From NCBI GenBank assembly GCA_023389155.1, contig JAEWEV010000033.1, positions 112,027-176,026 on the forward strand: DNA of 64,000 nt, in the 5' to 3' direction. The translations under genes were made by a program, and so were the position numbers. Below the pieces are notes generated by a model, which was not told the origin of the DNA, searched no databases, and was given only the letters and a program-made list of their open reading frames with translations. The stretch comes from Pseudomonadota bacterium. GTDB lineage: Bacteria; Pseudomonadota; Gammaproteobacteria; Burkholderiales; Burkholderiaceae_B. Shown in pieces: positions 1 through 9,139 of this stretch. Within the stretch, counting starts at the first letter, position 1. Each line of letters begins with the position of its first letter.

Positions 1-2088
1 GCTCAGACGCAGACTGAGACTCAGAATGAACAGGCCCAAACAGCACCGGTTACGCAGCTGGGTATTATCCGCGCCACCAGCGATGCCACATCGACAGAGC
101 CCACTACCGGTTTCCAGTCCACTGTCAGTCGTGCGGCAAGCCGCGCTGATATGGAATGGAACGAAACGCCCCATTCCGTCTCTTCATTGACACGCGATCG
201 AATTGATGCCATCGGCGCCACAACCGGTACCGATGCCCTGCGCTATACCCCCGGCGCATTTACCGGCCTTGTTGGTGGCGCCACCCGCTATGACTATATC
301 AGTCTGCGCGGCTTCAATGAAAACAGCACCGACAATCTGAACCTTGACGGACAGAAAGTCCTGAGTGATTCAGGCACGTATAGCTCGGTGCAAATCGACC
401 CGTATACACTTGAACGGATCGACGTATATCGCGGCCCTACCAGTGTGCTGTACGGACGCAATTCCCCCGGCGGCCTGGTCTCCTACAGTTCCAAGCGTCC
501 GCTGGATGAGCCTTACCATGAGATCACAGCTGGCATAGGCAACATGGGCCAGACCCATCTGGGCTTCGATATGACGGGTCCGATTGACAAGGACGGCAAC
601 GCCGCCTATCGCATCGTGGGTATCACGCGCAATAGCAAAACCCAGTTTGATAACAATCGTGTTGAACGTTATACCGTGGCGCCTTCACTCAAATTCAGAC
701 TGGGCGAGAACAGCCGCCTGTTGCTTCAGGGTTACTTCCAGAAAGATCCCAGCACCGGGTTTCACAGCGGCTTTCCCGCGGACGCTACCATCAATACCGA
801 TCATAATGGCCGACGCATCTCTCCGAATTTTTCGGATGATGATGAGGGCGGAAAATTCAGTCGCACACTTTCCATGCTGGGCTATCAGTTCGAACATGAC
901 TTCACGCCCAATCTGACGTTCAAGAACTCGTTCCGCCTGACCAGCCTGAAATCGGAAATGGCGCAATTCTACGGATACGGTTGGTACGACGAAAATTCGC
1001 TGAACCGCTATTATTCGGGGGGCTATGAAGAACTGGAGGCCTATCAGTTCGACACATCTCTCACCGGTGTATTCAACACGGGCGCCGCCACTCACGAAGT
1101 GATTGCGGGCTTCGACTACCAGGACCGCAACGTCACTGGTCAGTGGGACGCGGGCATGGCCAATCCATTGAATGCATTCGACCCGGTCTATGGAAATCCT
1201 GGCCTGTCCATCTATTACACGGAGCCCTTTGACCGCAAGCTGGAACAGTTCGGACTGTATCTGCAGGACACGGTCCGCTACCATCGCCTGACCGGCCTGT
1301 TCAGTATCCGGCATGACGTGGTAAATCTTGACAACCGCAATCCACTGCTCGGTACCAATTCCGGTTACAAGGGCAACAAGACCACGTTCCGTGCAGGTCT
1401 GAGCTATGCGCTGGCCTATGGCATTTCTCCTTACGCCAGCTATAGCGAATCGTTCAATCCTAACGGTTATACCGACATCAACAACCAGGTTCTCCCGCCT
1501 ACCGAAGCCAAGCAATATGAAGTGGGTGTGAAATACCAGCCGAGCGAACACGTGATGCTGTCGGCAGCATACTACGACCTGAAGCAGAAAAACGTGGCGG
1601 CGCGCCAGTCTTCGGCCACCAGCTATTACGTTCCCCTGGGTGTTGTGCGCTCCCGTGGTATCGAGCTGGAAGCCAATGCCAACGTCACTGACAATCTGAC
1701 CGTGACGGCCAGCTATACCATGAATAACATGAAGCTGGAAAAAGGCGATAATGCTGGCAACCGGCCATTCCAGGCGCCGAAACAGATGGCCACCATATGG
1801 GGACGCTATGGCTTCAACAATGGTCTGGCGCTGTCTGCCGGTGTTCGTTATGTAGGCAAAAGCTGGGCGGATAACGAAAATACGGTGCAGGTTCCGGCCT
1901 ATACCCTTGTTGACCTGGGTGCCGAATATGATCTGGGTCGGATGAACTCCCACCTGAAAGGCTCGTCGGTCCGCCTGAATGTGAACAATCTGACCAATAA
2001 GACGTATGTTGCGTCCTGCGCGACTACCGATTACTGCTACTATGGCGAAAAGCGCAATATCAAGGCGACCTTCAGCTATAAATGGTAA
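1..2088 (+). CDS. TonB-dependent siderophore receptor (5' end outside window)
   Basis: Outer-membrane gated channel for a ferric siderophore, energised by TonB. The reading frame is open from the first base, so the signal peptide and TonB box lie upstream of the window. What is visible is the plug domain (to about base 510, with the typical runs 'SLRGF', 'ERIDVYRGPTSVLYG' and 'SPGGLVS') and a full beta-barrel ending in the aromatic terminus 'FSYKW'. The plug resembles hydroxamate-type receptors such as FhuA, FoxA and FhuE, but the ligand cannot be read from sequence. The stop codon overlaps the start of the FhuF-like gene (ATGGTAA), so uptake and reductive iron release are probably translationally coupled. 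Confidence 0.93.
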   Translation, partial: AQTQTETQNEQAQTAPVTQLGIIRATSDATSTEPTTGFQSTVSRAASRADMEWNETPHSVSSLTRDRIDAIGATTGTDALRYTPGAFTGLVGGATRYDYISLRGFNENSTDNLNLDGQKVLSDSGTYSSVQIDPYTLERIDVYRGPTSVLYGRNSPGGLVSYSSKRPLDEPYHEITAGIGNMGQTHLGFDMTGPIDKDGNAAYRIVGITRNSKTQFDNNRVERYTVAPSLKFRLGENSRLLLQGYFQKDPSTGFHSGFPADATINTDHNGRRISPNFSDDDEGGKFSRTLSMLGYQFEHDFTPNLTFKNSFRLTSLKSEMAQFYGYGWYDENSLNRYYSGGYEELEAYQFDTSLTGVFNTGAATHEVIAGFDYQDRNVTGQWDAGMANPLNAFDPVYGNPGLSIYYTEPFDRKLEQFGLYLQDTVRYHRLTGLFSIRHDVVNLDNRNPLLGTNSGYKGNKTTFRAGLSYALAYGISPYASYSESFNPNGYTDINNQVLPPTEAKQYEVGVKYQPSEHVMLSAAYYDLKQKNVAARQSSATSYYVPLGVVRSRGIELEANANVTDNLTVTASYTMNNMKLEKGDNAGNRPFQAPKQMATIWGRYGFNNGLALSAGVRYVGKSWADNENTVQVPAYTLVDLGAEYDLGRMNSHLKGSSVRLNVNNLTNKTYVASCATTDYCYYGEKRNIKATFSYKW

Positions 2089-2864
2089 TTCAGGAAGATC
2101 TCTCCATCAATGAACAGTTGCAACAGGCGCTCCGGCGCCTGTTGCCTGTTTCAACGATTCCTCTGGAGTCTGCAACCGATCTGACTTTCGGCCGAGTACA
2201 GACACCCGCATTGCAGTTACTCTATGATGAGGTGGCGCGCCTGCATCCCGAAGCCGGGCGCCACTACTGGAATGCCCATGCCTGGCGTACCTGCATGTGG
2301 GTGCCGGTGTATTGCACGATTCTTGCCTATGAGCATCATCGCTGCATGGTCGATGCACGGGATTTGCAGGTTCACTTTGCCGAGGGGCTGGCCAACACGG
2401 TCTATCTTCCCGCGCACGCAGTTACCCTTGATATTTCAGATGAAATAGCACCGGCCACAGCGCTTGCCGAAAGCCTGGAAAATGTACGCACGGCCCTGTG
2501 CACGATTACCCCCATCGCCGCCAAGCTCGCTGGCAGGCACACTGCCGACAGCGTTCTTTCGGCACTGCTTCTGTACTACCACGACCTCCCCCAGTATGAC
2601 ACCCGACATATCCGCAAGCGCGGGGAACGCTGGCTGGATGCACTCGGGCTCCCTGCAGAAAGTGGCTATCTGGATATTGATATGAGCAGCTACGGGCTGC
2701 CCGACAGGCTGTCGCTGAACCGTCGTGTATGTTGTCAGTACTTCCGCTGCCCCAATGCCATCCTGTGCAGCAACTGCCCCAAGATTCCCATGGAGCAACG
2801 TCTGCCTCTTCTGGCCAGTGAATGGGCGGAACATGATCGCGCCCATGCGAACTCCAACGCGTAA
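2082..2864 (+). CDS. FhuF-like siderophore-iron reductase
   Basis: Predicted cytoplasmic or membrane-associated [2Fe-2S] protein of 260 aa that reduces iron in imported ferric siderophores so that it is released. The C-terminus carries the FhuF signature CC-x10-C-x2-C (in 'CCQYFRCPNAILCSNC'), which in E. coli FhuF binds the cluster; one extra Cys sits inside the spacer. The rest is a divergent helical FhuF/IucA-like domain. The start overlaps the receptor stop by 7 bases, giving a receptor-reductase pair. Family membership rests on the cysteine signature and the context. Confidence 0.85.
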   Translation: MVIQEDLSINEQLQQALRRLLPVSTIPLESATDLTFGRVQTPALQLLYDEVARLHPEAGRHYWNAHAWRTCMWVPVYCTILAYEHHRCMVDARDLQVHFAEGLANTVYLPAHAVTLDISDEIAPATALAESLENVRTALCTITPIAAKLAGRHTADSVLSALLLYYHDLPQYDTRHIRKRGERWLDALGLPAESGYLDIDMSSYGLPDRLSLNRRVCCQYFRCPNAILCSNCPKIPMEQRLPLLASEWAEHDRAHANSNA

Positions 2865-3061
2865 ACTACCACCACCAGATCGTTGTTTGAAGCCGTTCCC
2901 CAGACTCTGTCATTTCCCCAAACCCAGTATTTGTCAGTTCAACACACAGCCTGGTAACGCGATGGCACTACCGCAAGGTGCCTGCTGATCACTGCGACGT
3001 TCCGGCAGCCCAACTCACATGATGCGCAACGTAAGCTGACCGCTTCGCTGATACACCACCC

Positions 3062-4894
3062 TCAGGCTTCGAGCCCGTCAAGAAAAGTCAGAATGGCATC
3101 ACCATAGGTATCCAGCTTATGCTGACCCACCCCATTTACTGTAGCCAGATCCCCCAGCGTGGAAGGTTCAAGCTCGGCAATTTCCGCCAGCGTATCGTCC
3201 TTGAAAATCACATAGGCCGGCACGCCATGCTCTTTGGCAATGTCGCGTCGCCATTGACGCAGGCTTTCGAAGCGGGTCTGCGCGGCCGGTGACAGGCGGC
3301 GGGTTTCCCGCTTGCCCTTGGGCATGATATTGCGCGACCGCGCAGCCGCACGGGCAGACTCTTTGCGCATCATCAGTACTTCTTCACCCTTGAGGACGGC
3401 CCGGCTTTTCTCGGTCAGCGTCAGTGTGCCATATCCGTCTCCATCCACTGTCACCACGTTCGCTGCCAGCAGCTGTCGCAGCACGCTGCGCCAGCCCTGT
3501 TCCGAGAGATCCTCTCCGATACCAAACACTGACAGCGTATCGTGGGAATGCTGGACCACCTTGTCGGTGCGCTTGCCGCGCAGGATATCAATCAGATGCC
3601 CGGCGCCATAGCGCTGGTCACGCTCACGATGCAGCCGATAAATTGCCGACAGGATTTTCTGGGCGGCCACGGTGCCATCCCAGGTTTGCGGTGGCGTAAG
3701 GCACACATCACAATTGCCGCAAGGGCCAGACTGCTGGCCGAAGTAGTCAAGCAAACGCGTGCGCCGACACTGCACGGTTTCACAAAGCGCCAGCATGGCA
3801 TCCAGCTGCGCGCCGGAGCGCCGTTTGAAGAACTCATCGCCTGTCGAATCGTCGATCATTTTGCGCTGCTGCACCACGTCCTGCAGACCGTACGCCATCC
3901 AGGCCGTTGCGGGCAGTCCATCGCGCCCCGCACGACCGGTTTCCTGATAATAGCCCTCTACCGATTTGGGCAGATCAATATGCGCCACAAAACGGACATC
4001 GGGCTTGTTGATACCCATGCCGAAGGCGATCGTGGCAACCATGACCACGCCATCGTCCCTAAGAAACCGCGCCTGCCGCTGCGCGCGCAATTGCGCCGGC
4101 AGACCGGCATGATAGGCCATGGCATCAACGCCTTCCCTGCATAGGAACTCCGCGGTATCTTCGGTTTTATTGCGCGATAGACAATACACGATGCCCGAAT
4201 CACCGGCATGTTCCTCGCGAATAAAGCTCAGCAGCTGGCGCCGCACGTCGTTTTTTTCGACGATCACGTATCTGATATTGGGCCGATCGAAGCCCGCAAC
4301 GAAGTGCCGTGCCTGCGTTAGGCCAAGCCGCTGGGCGATCTCATCGCGTGTCTGCGGGGTCGCGGTGGCAGTAAGCGCAATGCGGGGAACATCAGGCCAC
4401 TGCTCGTGAAGTCGGGACAGGCCAAGATATTCGGGCCTGAAATCGTGTCCCCACTGCGAAACGCAATGCGCCTCATCAATCGCGAACAGCGCGATGCGTC
4501 CACGTTCCAGCAGCCGCATGCAGCGGTCAGTCAACAGCCTCTCGGGCGCCACATACAGAAAATCCAGTTCACCACGTACGAAAGCGTTTTCTACCTCACG
4601 AATATCTTCCCACTCCTGGCTGGAATTAAGAAAGGCCGCACGCGCGCCCAGCTCACGCAGCGCATCGACCTGATCCTGCATCAGCGCAATAAGGGGAGAC
4701 ACAACAATCGCCGTTCCAGGCCGGATCAGCGCAGGAACCTGATAGCAAAGCGATTTGCCGGCGCCAGTCGGCATGAGCACCAGGGCATCGTTGCCCGCGA
4801 CCAAGTGCTCAACAATGGCCTGCTGTTCGCCACGAAAAGATTCGTAACCAAAAACACGTTTGAGGACAGACAGCGGGGAGGAAGAATCAGACAC
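3062..4894 (-). CDS. recQ: ATP-dependent DNA helicase RecQ
   Basis: 3'-to-5' DNA helicase of 610 aa for recombination and fork repair, close to the usual length. Visible in order: Walker A 'PTGAGKS', the DEAH box within 'AIDEAHCVSQWGHDFRPEY', motif V/VI 'GMGINKPDVR...QETGRAGRDG', the RecQ zinc cysteines ('CRRTRLLDYFG' and 'CGNCDVC') and a C-terminal HRDC domain from about residue 530. The start codon is GTG; no convincing Shine-Dalgarno lies in front, and the 10 bases covering the start are duplicated just upstream (see findings). It stands alone, divergent from the small secreted protein gene. Confidence 0.97.
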   Translation of the reverse strand: MSDSSSPLSVLKRVFGYESFRGEQQAIVEHLVAGNDALVLMPTGAGKSLCYQVPALIRPGTAIVVSPLIALMQDQVDALRELGARAAFLNSSQEWEDIREVENAFVRGELDFLYVAPERLLTDRCMRLLERGRIALFAIDEAHCVSQWGHDFRPEYLGLSRLHEQWPDVPRIALTATATPQTRDEIAQRLGLTQARHFVAGFDRPNIRYVIVEKNDVRRQLLSFIREEHAGDSGIVYCLSRNKTEDTAEFLCREGVDAMAYHAGLPAQLRAQRQARFLRDDGVVMVATIAFGMGINKPDVRFVAHIDLPKSVEGYYQETGRAGRDGLPATAWMAYGLQDVVQQRKMIDDSTGDEFFKRRSGAQLDAMLALCETVQCRRTRLLDYFGQQSGPCGNCDVCLTPPQTWDGTVAAQKILSAIYRLHRERDQRYGAGHLIDILRGKRTDKVVQHSHDTLSVFGIGEDLSEQGWRSVLRQLLAANVVTVDGDGYGTLTLTEKSRAVLKGEEVLMMRKESARAAARSRNIMPKGKRETRRLSPAAQTRFESLRQWRRDIAKEHGVPAYVIFKDDTLAEIAELEPSTLGDLATVNGVGQHKLDTYGDAILTFLDGLEA

Positions 4895-4908
4895 TAGAAA
4901 TCAGACAC
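4885..4908. repeat. 10-bp direct repeat over the recQ start codon
   Basis: The plus-strand unit AATCAGACAC occurs at 4885-4894 and again at 4899-4908, four bases apart. On the recQ strand this places a second GTG plus the next two codons directly upstream of the chosen start; the upstream copy runs into a TAG stop after four codons. Confidence 0.8.
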
Positions 4909-5021
4909 AAAAATAAAGCCGGTAATTAACTGACAAGGTTTACGCCGTAACAAGCAAACATACGCTCTCCGGCAAAGGGATAAAACCATTATAATCGCTA
5001 TACTGTTACGGAGAGTCCGAT

Positions 5022-5459
5022 ATGAAAATCACACATGTGCTGGCAAGTGTTACAGGCTGTCTTCTTGCCGTTTCCGCGCAATCTGCGCTGGCAAAAATTC
5101 CGGTATACGTGTTTGGCAACACACCAAACGACCCGATTGGGACCTATATTACCGCGCAGGTCCGGAACCAGATTGCCAGTTCGCCCACGCTCACACTGGT
5201 GAATGATATGAACCAGGCAGTGGCCCGGGTCAATCTGCAGGGCGCCGATCCAACACGCGAGGGCCGGTTCACTGCTATTGCAGAAAATATTGATATCGTT
5301 AACGCTGCAGCGCCCGTCAATCCGTGGCTCAACATCCAGCAGCATATCCGTATCTGCCTGTCGGAATCCAGCGCCAACTGCGCCTCAACAATCGTCAATG
5401 ACCTGACTTCGGTCGCTCAGCAGTATGGGCCTGCCCTCCAGCAAAAACTGGGCAGATAA
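5022..5459 (+). CDS. Small secreted protein of unknown function
   Basis: 145 aa with a clear Sec signal peptide (Lys at position 3, hydrophobic stretch to about residue 20, likely cleavage after 'QSALA'). The mature part is about 120 residues without transmembrane segments and contains two cysteines in 'ICLSESSANC', which may form a disulfide. I do not recognise the family. A perfect -10 hexamer TATAAT lies at 4990-4995 and the SD GGAGAG is six bases before the ATG, so it is expressed as its own unit, divergent from recQ. Confidence 0.8.
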   Translation: MKITHVLASVTGCLLAVSAQSALAKIPVYVFGNTPNDPIGTYITAQVRNQIASSPTLTLVNDMNQAVARVNLQGADPTREGRFTAIAENIDIVNAAAPVNPWLNIQQHIRICLSESSANCASTIVNDLTSVAQQYGPALQQKLGR

Positions 5460-5478
5460 TTGCTGTAAACGCCGGCTG

Positions 5479-5493
5479 ACCGCCCCTGGCGGT
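5479..5493 (+). terminator. Short hairpin after the small secreted protein gene
   Basis: Inverted repeat ACCGCC / GGCGGT with a three-base CCT loop, 20 bases after the stop codon. There is no following T-run, so intrinsic termination is uncertain. Confidence 0.3.
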
Positions 5494-5639
5494 TACCGGG
5501 ACGCCCTGAGGCTCGACATACGATACCAAGCAATTGCGTCGTCTTGTACATCTGCTTGCCTCAGGCAGCGGGCGCAGCGATATACTACTGTGTTAATCCG
5601 CAAAACTTCGGGCCTGTCGGTCCGACAACGTATCACAAC

Positions 5640-6713
5640 ATGAATATTGGCATTGCCGGCGCCGGGCTGCTGGGGCGCATTCTCGCATTCGTTCTTTCCC
5701 GTCAGGGACATCAGGTTACCGTTTTTGACGCTGCCGCGTCGGCCCAGGCGCGCGCCGCCGCCGGATGGACAGCAGCAGGAATGCTCAGCCCCATCGCCGA
5801 ACTGGAAAGTGGCGATGCCGATGTATTCGAACTGGGCGTCCGGTCAATCACACTGTGGTCAGAACTGGTTCCACAACTGAGCCAGCCTGTAGAATTTCAT
5901 ATTCGGGGTAGCCTGCTCGTAGCCCACAGGGGCGACGAAGGCGCAGCCGCGAGACTGGTTTCCCTTCTGGACGCCAAGGCGCCGGAACACGCACGACCCC
6001 AAACGCTTACCCGCGAACAGCTGCAGACACTGGAGCCCTCCATCCAGGGTCCCGGCCATGCCTGGATGCTGGAGGGCGAAGGCCAGATTCATACCGTCCA
6101 GGCCATGCAGGCACTGGCCGAATCTGCAGACGGCACTGTCTGGCATTGGGGAACCCCTGTTATTTCCCTGAAACCGGGACAATTGCAAACGGCAGAAGGT
6201 GTTCACCACTTTGACTGGGTCTTCGACGTCCGCGGCACGGGCGCTCGCGAGCGCCCTCATGCAAACAGCCATCAACTCAACTGTCGCAATGTCCGCGGGG
6301 TACGTGGAGAAATCTTCTGGCTACAGGTCAGCGGCCTGTCGCTGAGCCGTCCCGTACGTCTGCTGCACCCCCGCTACCGCGTGTATATCGTGCCACGTGC
6401 GCCTGATACCGTCGTTGTGGGAGCAAGCGAAATCGAGAGTGAAGATCGCTCTCCTGTCTCCGTGCGCAGCACCGTGGAATTGCTGACGGCAGCACATAGT
6501 GTACTGCCCGAACTGGCGGAAGCGCGCATCATCCATACCGAAGTCAACCTGCGTCCCGCGCTGCTGGACAATCTGCCGCGCATCGAGAATGAAACGGGTC
6601 TCACGCGCATTAACGGATTGTTCCGACATGGCTGGCTGATTGCGCCCGCCATCGTGGAAAAGGCCCTACAATCAGTATTTGAACCTGATTTCAATCTGAT
6701 TCAAACGGCATGA
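5640..6713 (+). CDS. thiO: Glycine oxidase ThiO (FAD-dependent)
   Basis: Flavoprotein of 357 aa oxidising glycine to the imine (dehydroglycine) needed for the thiamine thiazole ring in aerobes. It starts with the Rossmann FAD motif 'GIAGAGLLG' and has the DAO-family body, with 'GASEIESED' late in the chain and an Arg-rich C-terminal region. The ATG at 5640 is chosen because it places the FAD motif at the N-terminus; the in-frame ATG at 5544 would add 32 atypical residues. The stop overlaps thiS (ATGA). No TPP riboswitch was found upstream. Confidence 0.92.
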   Translation: MNIGIAGAGLLGRILAFVLSRQGHQVTVFDAAASAQARAAAGWTAAGMLSPIAELESGDADVFELGVRSITLWSELVPQLSQPVEFHIRGSLLVAHRGDEGAAARLVSLLDAKAPEHARPQTLTREQLQTLEPSIQGPGHAWMLEGEGQIHTVQAMQALAESADGTVWHWGTPVISLKPGQLQTAEGVHHFDWVFDVRGTGARERPHANSHQLNCRNVRGVRGEIFWLQVSGLSLSRPVRLLHPRYRVYIVPRAPDTVVVGASEIESEDRSPVSVRSTVELLTAAHSVLPELAEARIIHTEVNLRPALLDNLPRIENETGLTRINGLFRHGWLIAPAIVEKALQSVFEPDFNLIQTA

Positions 6714-6937
6714 GCACAATTCACATTACCGTCAACGGCAACGATCACAGCGTCCCTGAAGGCTGCACCCTGGCAGCGCTGGTTACGCAATTGCAAATTG
6801 AGGCAGGCCAGCCGCAAGACCCCGCGGCGGTTGCCACGGCAGTCAATGAGGTTTTCGTCCCGCGGCTGAAGCGCGAGGCCACGCCCTTGTCCGAAGGCGA
6901 TCAGGTATTCACTTTCAGCCCCATTACTGGCGGATAA
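6710..6937 (+). CDS. thiS: Sulfur carrier protein ThiS
   Basis: Ubiquitin-fold sulfur carrier of 75 aa ending in the required Gly-Gly ('FSPITGG'), which is adenylated and thiocarboxylated before handing sulfur to ThiG. Four-base overlap with thiO; thiG follows after 19 bases. It is slightly longer than E. coli ThiS (66 aa). Confidence 0.95.
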   Translation: MSTIHITVNGNDHSVPEGCTLAALVTQLQIEAGQPQDPAAVATAVNEVFVPRLKREATPLSEGDQVFTFSPITGG

Positions 6938-6956
6938 CGCCGACAGCATCACAATC

Positions 6957-7757
6957 ATGAAACCATTTGCCATTGCCGACACCCTGCTGGAAAGCCGATT
7001 CTTTCTGGGCACTGCCGGTTACCCGTCCCCTAAAGTGTTGCAGGATGCCATTACCGCTTCCGGCGCCGCCGTCATTACGGTAGGCCTGAAGCGGCAGCTC
7101 ACTCCCTCTGCTTCCGGTGGTGCCGGCGCGCCGCTGGATAACTCGTTTTTCCAGATGCTCAAGGATTCCGGCCTTCATTTACTGCCCAATACCGCGGGCT
7201 GCAAGACCGGTAGAGAGGCTATCACTCTTGCCCAGATGGCAAGGGAAGTCTTTGGCACGCACTGGATCAAACTGGAAGTGATTGGCGATGACTACACACT
7301 GCAGCCAGACCCGATAGAACTGATCCGTGCGAGTGAAGCGCTGGTGAAAGAGGGGTTTGAAGTCTTTCCATATTGCACGGATGATCTTGTCACCTGCCGA
7401 CGCCTGCTTGATGCCGGCTGCCGGCTGCTAATGCCCTGGGGAGCACCCATCGGATCCGGACAGGGCCTGACCAATCCCCACGCCTTGCGCACCCTGCGTG
7501 CCCGCCTGCCCGATGTACCCCTGATCGTGGATGCGGGTATCGGCTCACCCATGGACGCCGTACAGGCCATGCAGATGGGTTACGACGCCGTGCTGCTCAA
7601 TTCGGCCGTATCCCAGGCCCACGACCCGGTGAAAATGGCAGGTGCGTTCAAACTGGCTATAGAGGCCGGGCGCATGGGTTTCGAAGCCGGCATCATGGAG
7701 CGGCAGGATATGGCTATCCCCTCAACACAAGTGACCGGCAGACCGTTTCTGCTGTAG
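6957..7757 (+). CDS. thiG: Thiazole synthase ThiG
   Basis: TIM-barrel enzyme of 266 aa that condenses deoxyxylulose 5-phosphate, dehydroglycine and ThiS thiocarboxylate into the thiazole phosphate. The Schiff-base lysine is visible in 'HWIKLEVIGD' (Lys105), and phosphate-binding loops in 'PWGAPIGSGQGL' and 'VDAGIGSP'. Last gene of the thiO-thiS-thiG unit; thiC, thiE and thiH are not in the window. Confidence 0.97.
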   Translation: MKPFAIADTLLESRFFLGTAGYPSPKVLQDAITASGAAVITVGLKRQLTPSASGGAGAPLDNSFFQMLKDSGLHLLPNTAGCKTGREAITLAQMAREVFGTHWIKLEVIGDDYTLQPDPIELIRASEALVKEGFEVFPYCTDDLVTCRRLLDAGCRLLMPWGAPIGSGQGLTNPHALRTLRARLPDVPLIVDAGIGSPMDAVQAMQMGYDAVLLNSAVSQAHDPVKMAGAFKLAIEAGRMGFEAGIMERQDMAIPSTQVTGRPFLL

Positions 7758-7871
7758 TTCTGCTTCTTGCTCTGCTACCGTTCTGCTGTCTTTCTGATCG
7801 TGGTGGCTTCGCTTTTTTGATAAAAATAACAGACTTGAGTGTCCCTATTGAGCCTGGCGACCTGCTAGACG

Positions 7872-8201
7872 CTATAACGCGAGTAACGAGATGCCGTAGG
7901 CGGCCATTCCAGCCAGTACGGCATAACCAGGGTTGCGGGTAAGCTTCACGCATACGCCTGCCGCAAGCAGGCCGCAGAGGTAAGTCAGAACCGGTTCCGG
8001 CCCGGCGGCATGCTGCAGATCGGAATACACCACAACAACGGTCATGGCGACCAGAAGCGCCGGACCCAGGATCACGAACCGGCCACTGGCCAATCGGCCA
8101 AAGACACTCGATTTGCGCATCAGTAGAAAGGGTAAGGCGCGGCTTAACCATGTCACCAGAGCCATCACGGCGATCGCCAGCCAGAATTCAATCTGTGCCA
8201 T
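7872..8201 (-). CDS. azlD: Branched-chain amino acid transport protein AzlD
   Basis: Small inner-membrane subunit of 109 aa with about four hydrophobic segments, partner of AzlC in amino-acid export. The ATG at 8201 gives the usual N-terminus 'MAQIEFWLAI'; a longer in-frame form would add a basic, non-conserved tail. It overlaps the azlC 3' end by 14 bases. Substrate (branched-chain amino acids or analogues) is inferred from the family. Confidence 0.88.
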   Translation of the reverse strand: MAQIEFWLAIAVMALVTWLSRALPFLLMRKSSVFGRLASGRFVILGPALLVAMTVVVVYSDLQHAAGPEPVLTYLCGLLAAGVCVKLTRNPGYAVLAGMAAYGISLLAL

Positions 8202-8943
8202 GCTGGTCTCCACCGGTGAACGCGCTCGACGAGCCCGTCGCTTTCTCTTCAACCACCCTATTCTCATCCCGTGGCACATAACAAAGCCACGCACTCACCG
8301 TCCCGGCCAGTATGGCTGCGGTCGCGCCGACATAGATCAGGCAGACCAGTGTTACGACAGAAGAGACAAGCAGAGCCAGCAGCATGGGGCGTTTCACACT
8401 GAGCAGTGCCAGTGAGAAAAATAGCGCCACCAGGGCAAAGCGCAAGGTCTGGTCCACTTGAGGAAACTGCGCAGTCAGACTGGAACCGGCTATCAGCCCG
8501 ATAGCCGTGCCACCGATCCAGGACAGCCAGGCGGTCAGACCGAGCCCCATATACCAGGCGAAGCGCGCGTCAGGAGACTGCTTTCCCATGGCGTGGAAGG
8601 CCGTGGCAAACACTTCGTCGGTCAGAAGAAACGCCGCTCCCAGGCGACGATGCAGCGCTTCAGGCAGCCATTTCCCAATAAGCGGTCCATACAGCAGATG
8701 GCGTGCGTTCAGCAGCGATACCATGGCAACAATGCCGGTGACAGGCGTGCCAAGCTTGATCGCGGCAAGAATGAAAAACTGGGAAGCGCCGGCATAGACA
8801 AACACGGAGATTAGCAATGTTTCCCAGAACGACAGGCCTACCCCTCTGGCGGCAATGCCGTAAGCCATGGCCACCGGAACATAGCCGAGCAGCACCGGAA
8901 CCCCTGCGCGTACACCATGCAACCCGTGACCTGATACCGACAT
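8188..8943 (-). CDS. azlC: AzlC-family amino acid exporter large subunit
   Basis: Inner-membrane protein of 251 aa with repeated hydrophobic segments and the AzlC family N-terminus ('GVRAGVPVLLGYVPVAMAYG'), including 'GASQFF' and 'NARHLLYG'. Family members such as E. coli YgaZ export branched-chain amino acids together with the AzlD/YgaH subunit encoded here next. SD AGGAG lies about 10 bases before the ATG. The C-terminal 25 residues ('DENRVVEEKATGSS') are hydrophilic. Confidence 0.9.
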   Translation of the reverse strand: MSVSGHGLHGVRAGVPVLLGYVPVAMAYGIAARGVGLSFWETLLISVFVYAGASQFFILAAIKLGTPVTGIVAMVSLLNARHLLYGPLIGKWLPEALHRRLGAAFLLTDEVFATAFHAMGKQSPDARFAWYMGLGLTAWLSWIGGTAIGLIAGSSLTAQFPQVDQTLRFALVALFFSLALLSVKRPMLLALLVSSVVTLVCLIYVGATAAILAGTVSAWLCYVPRDENRVVEEKATGSSSAFTGGDQHGTD

Positions 8944-9056
8944 ACTGATGACATCTCCTATGACAAGGAGGGTATTACATCATAACCACCCGGCATAATC
9001 CAGTCGGTACGCGGTACGCAGAAATCGGCAGGAATGCGGGCCTGGCCTGAACACCA

Positions 9057-9139
9057 CTGCCGCTATCGGCAGAATCCGGATAGTCGCCTCGCCCCGGCGG
9101 CACTGGCCGTCTCTCCGGGGCGACATGAACCGGCGACTA
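9057..9139 (-). terminator. Nested stem-loops at the 3' end of the heme operon
   Basis: Two nested inverted repeats: TAGTCGCC (9081-9088) with GGCGACTA (9132-9139), and inside it TCGCCCCGG (9089-9097) with CCGGGGCGA (9115-9123). A third hairpin follows downstream on the hmuV strand: CTGCCG / CGGCAG at 9057-9072 with a four-base loop. The outer repeat includes the hmuV stop codon. No T-run follows, so the structure may protect the mRNA 3' end or act with Rho rather than terminate intrinsically. Confidence 0.5.

Noticed and set aside
685..1953. 422-codon open frame antisense to the siderophore receptor
   Set aside because: Shadow of a strongly coding gene; no recognisable domain, and the sense frame has clear TonB-receptor motifs.
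5460..5639. TPP riboswitch before thiO
   Set aside because: The thi-box cores (CTGAGA and the ACC-CTGATCTGG region) are absent; only a small hairpin is seen.
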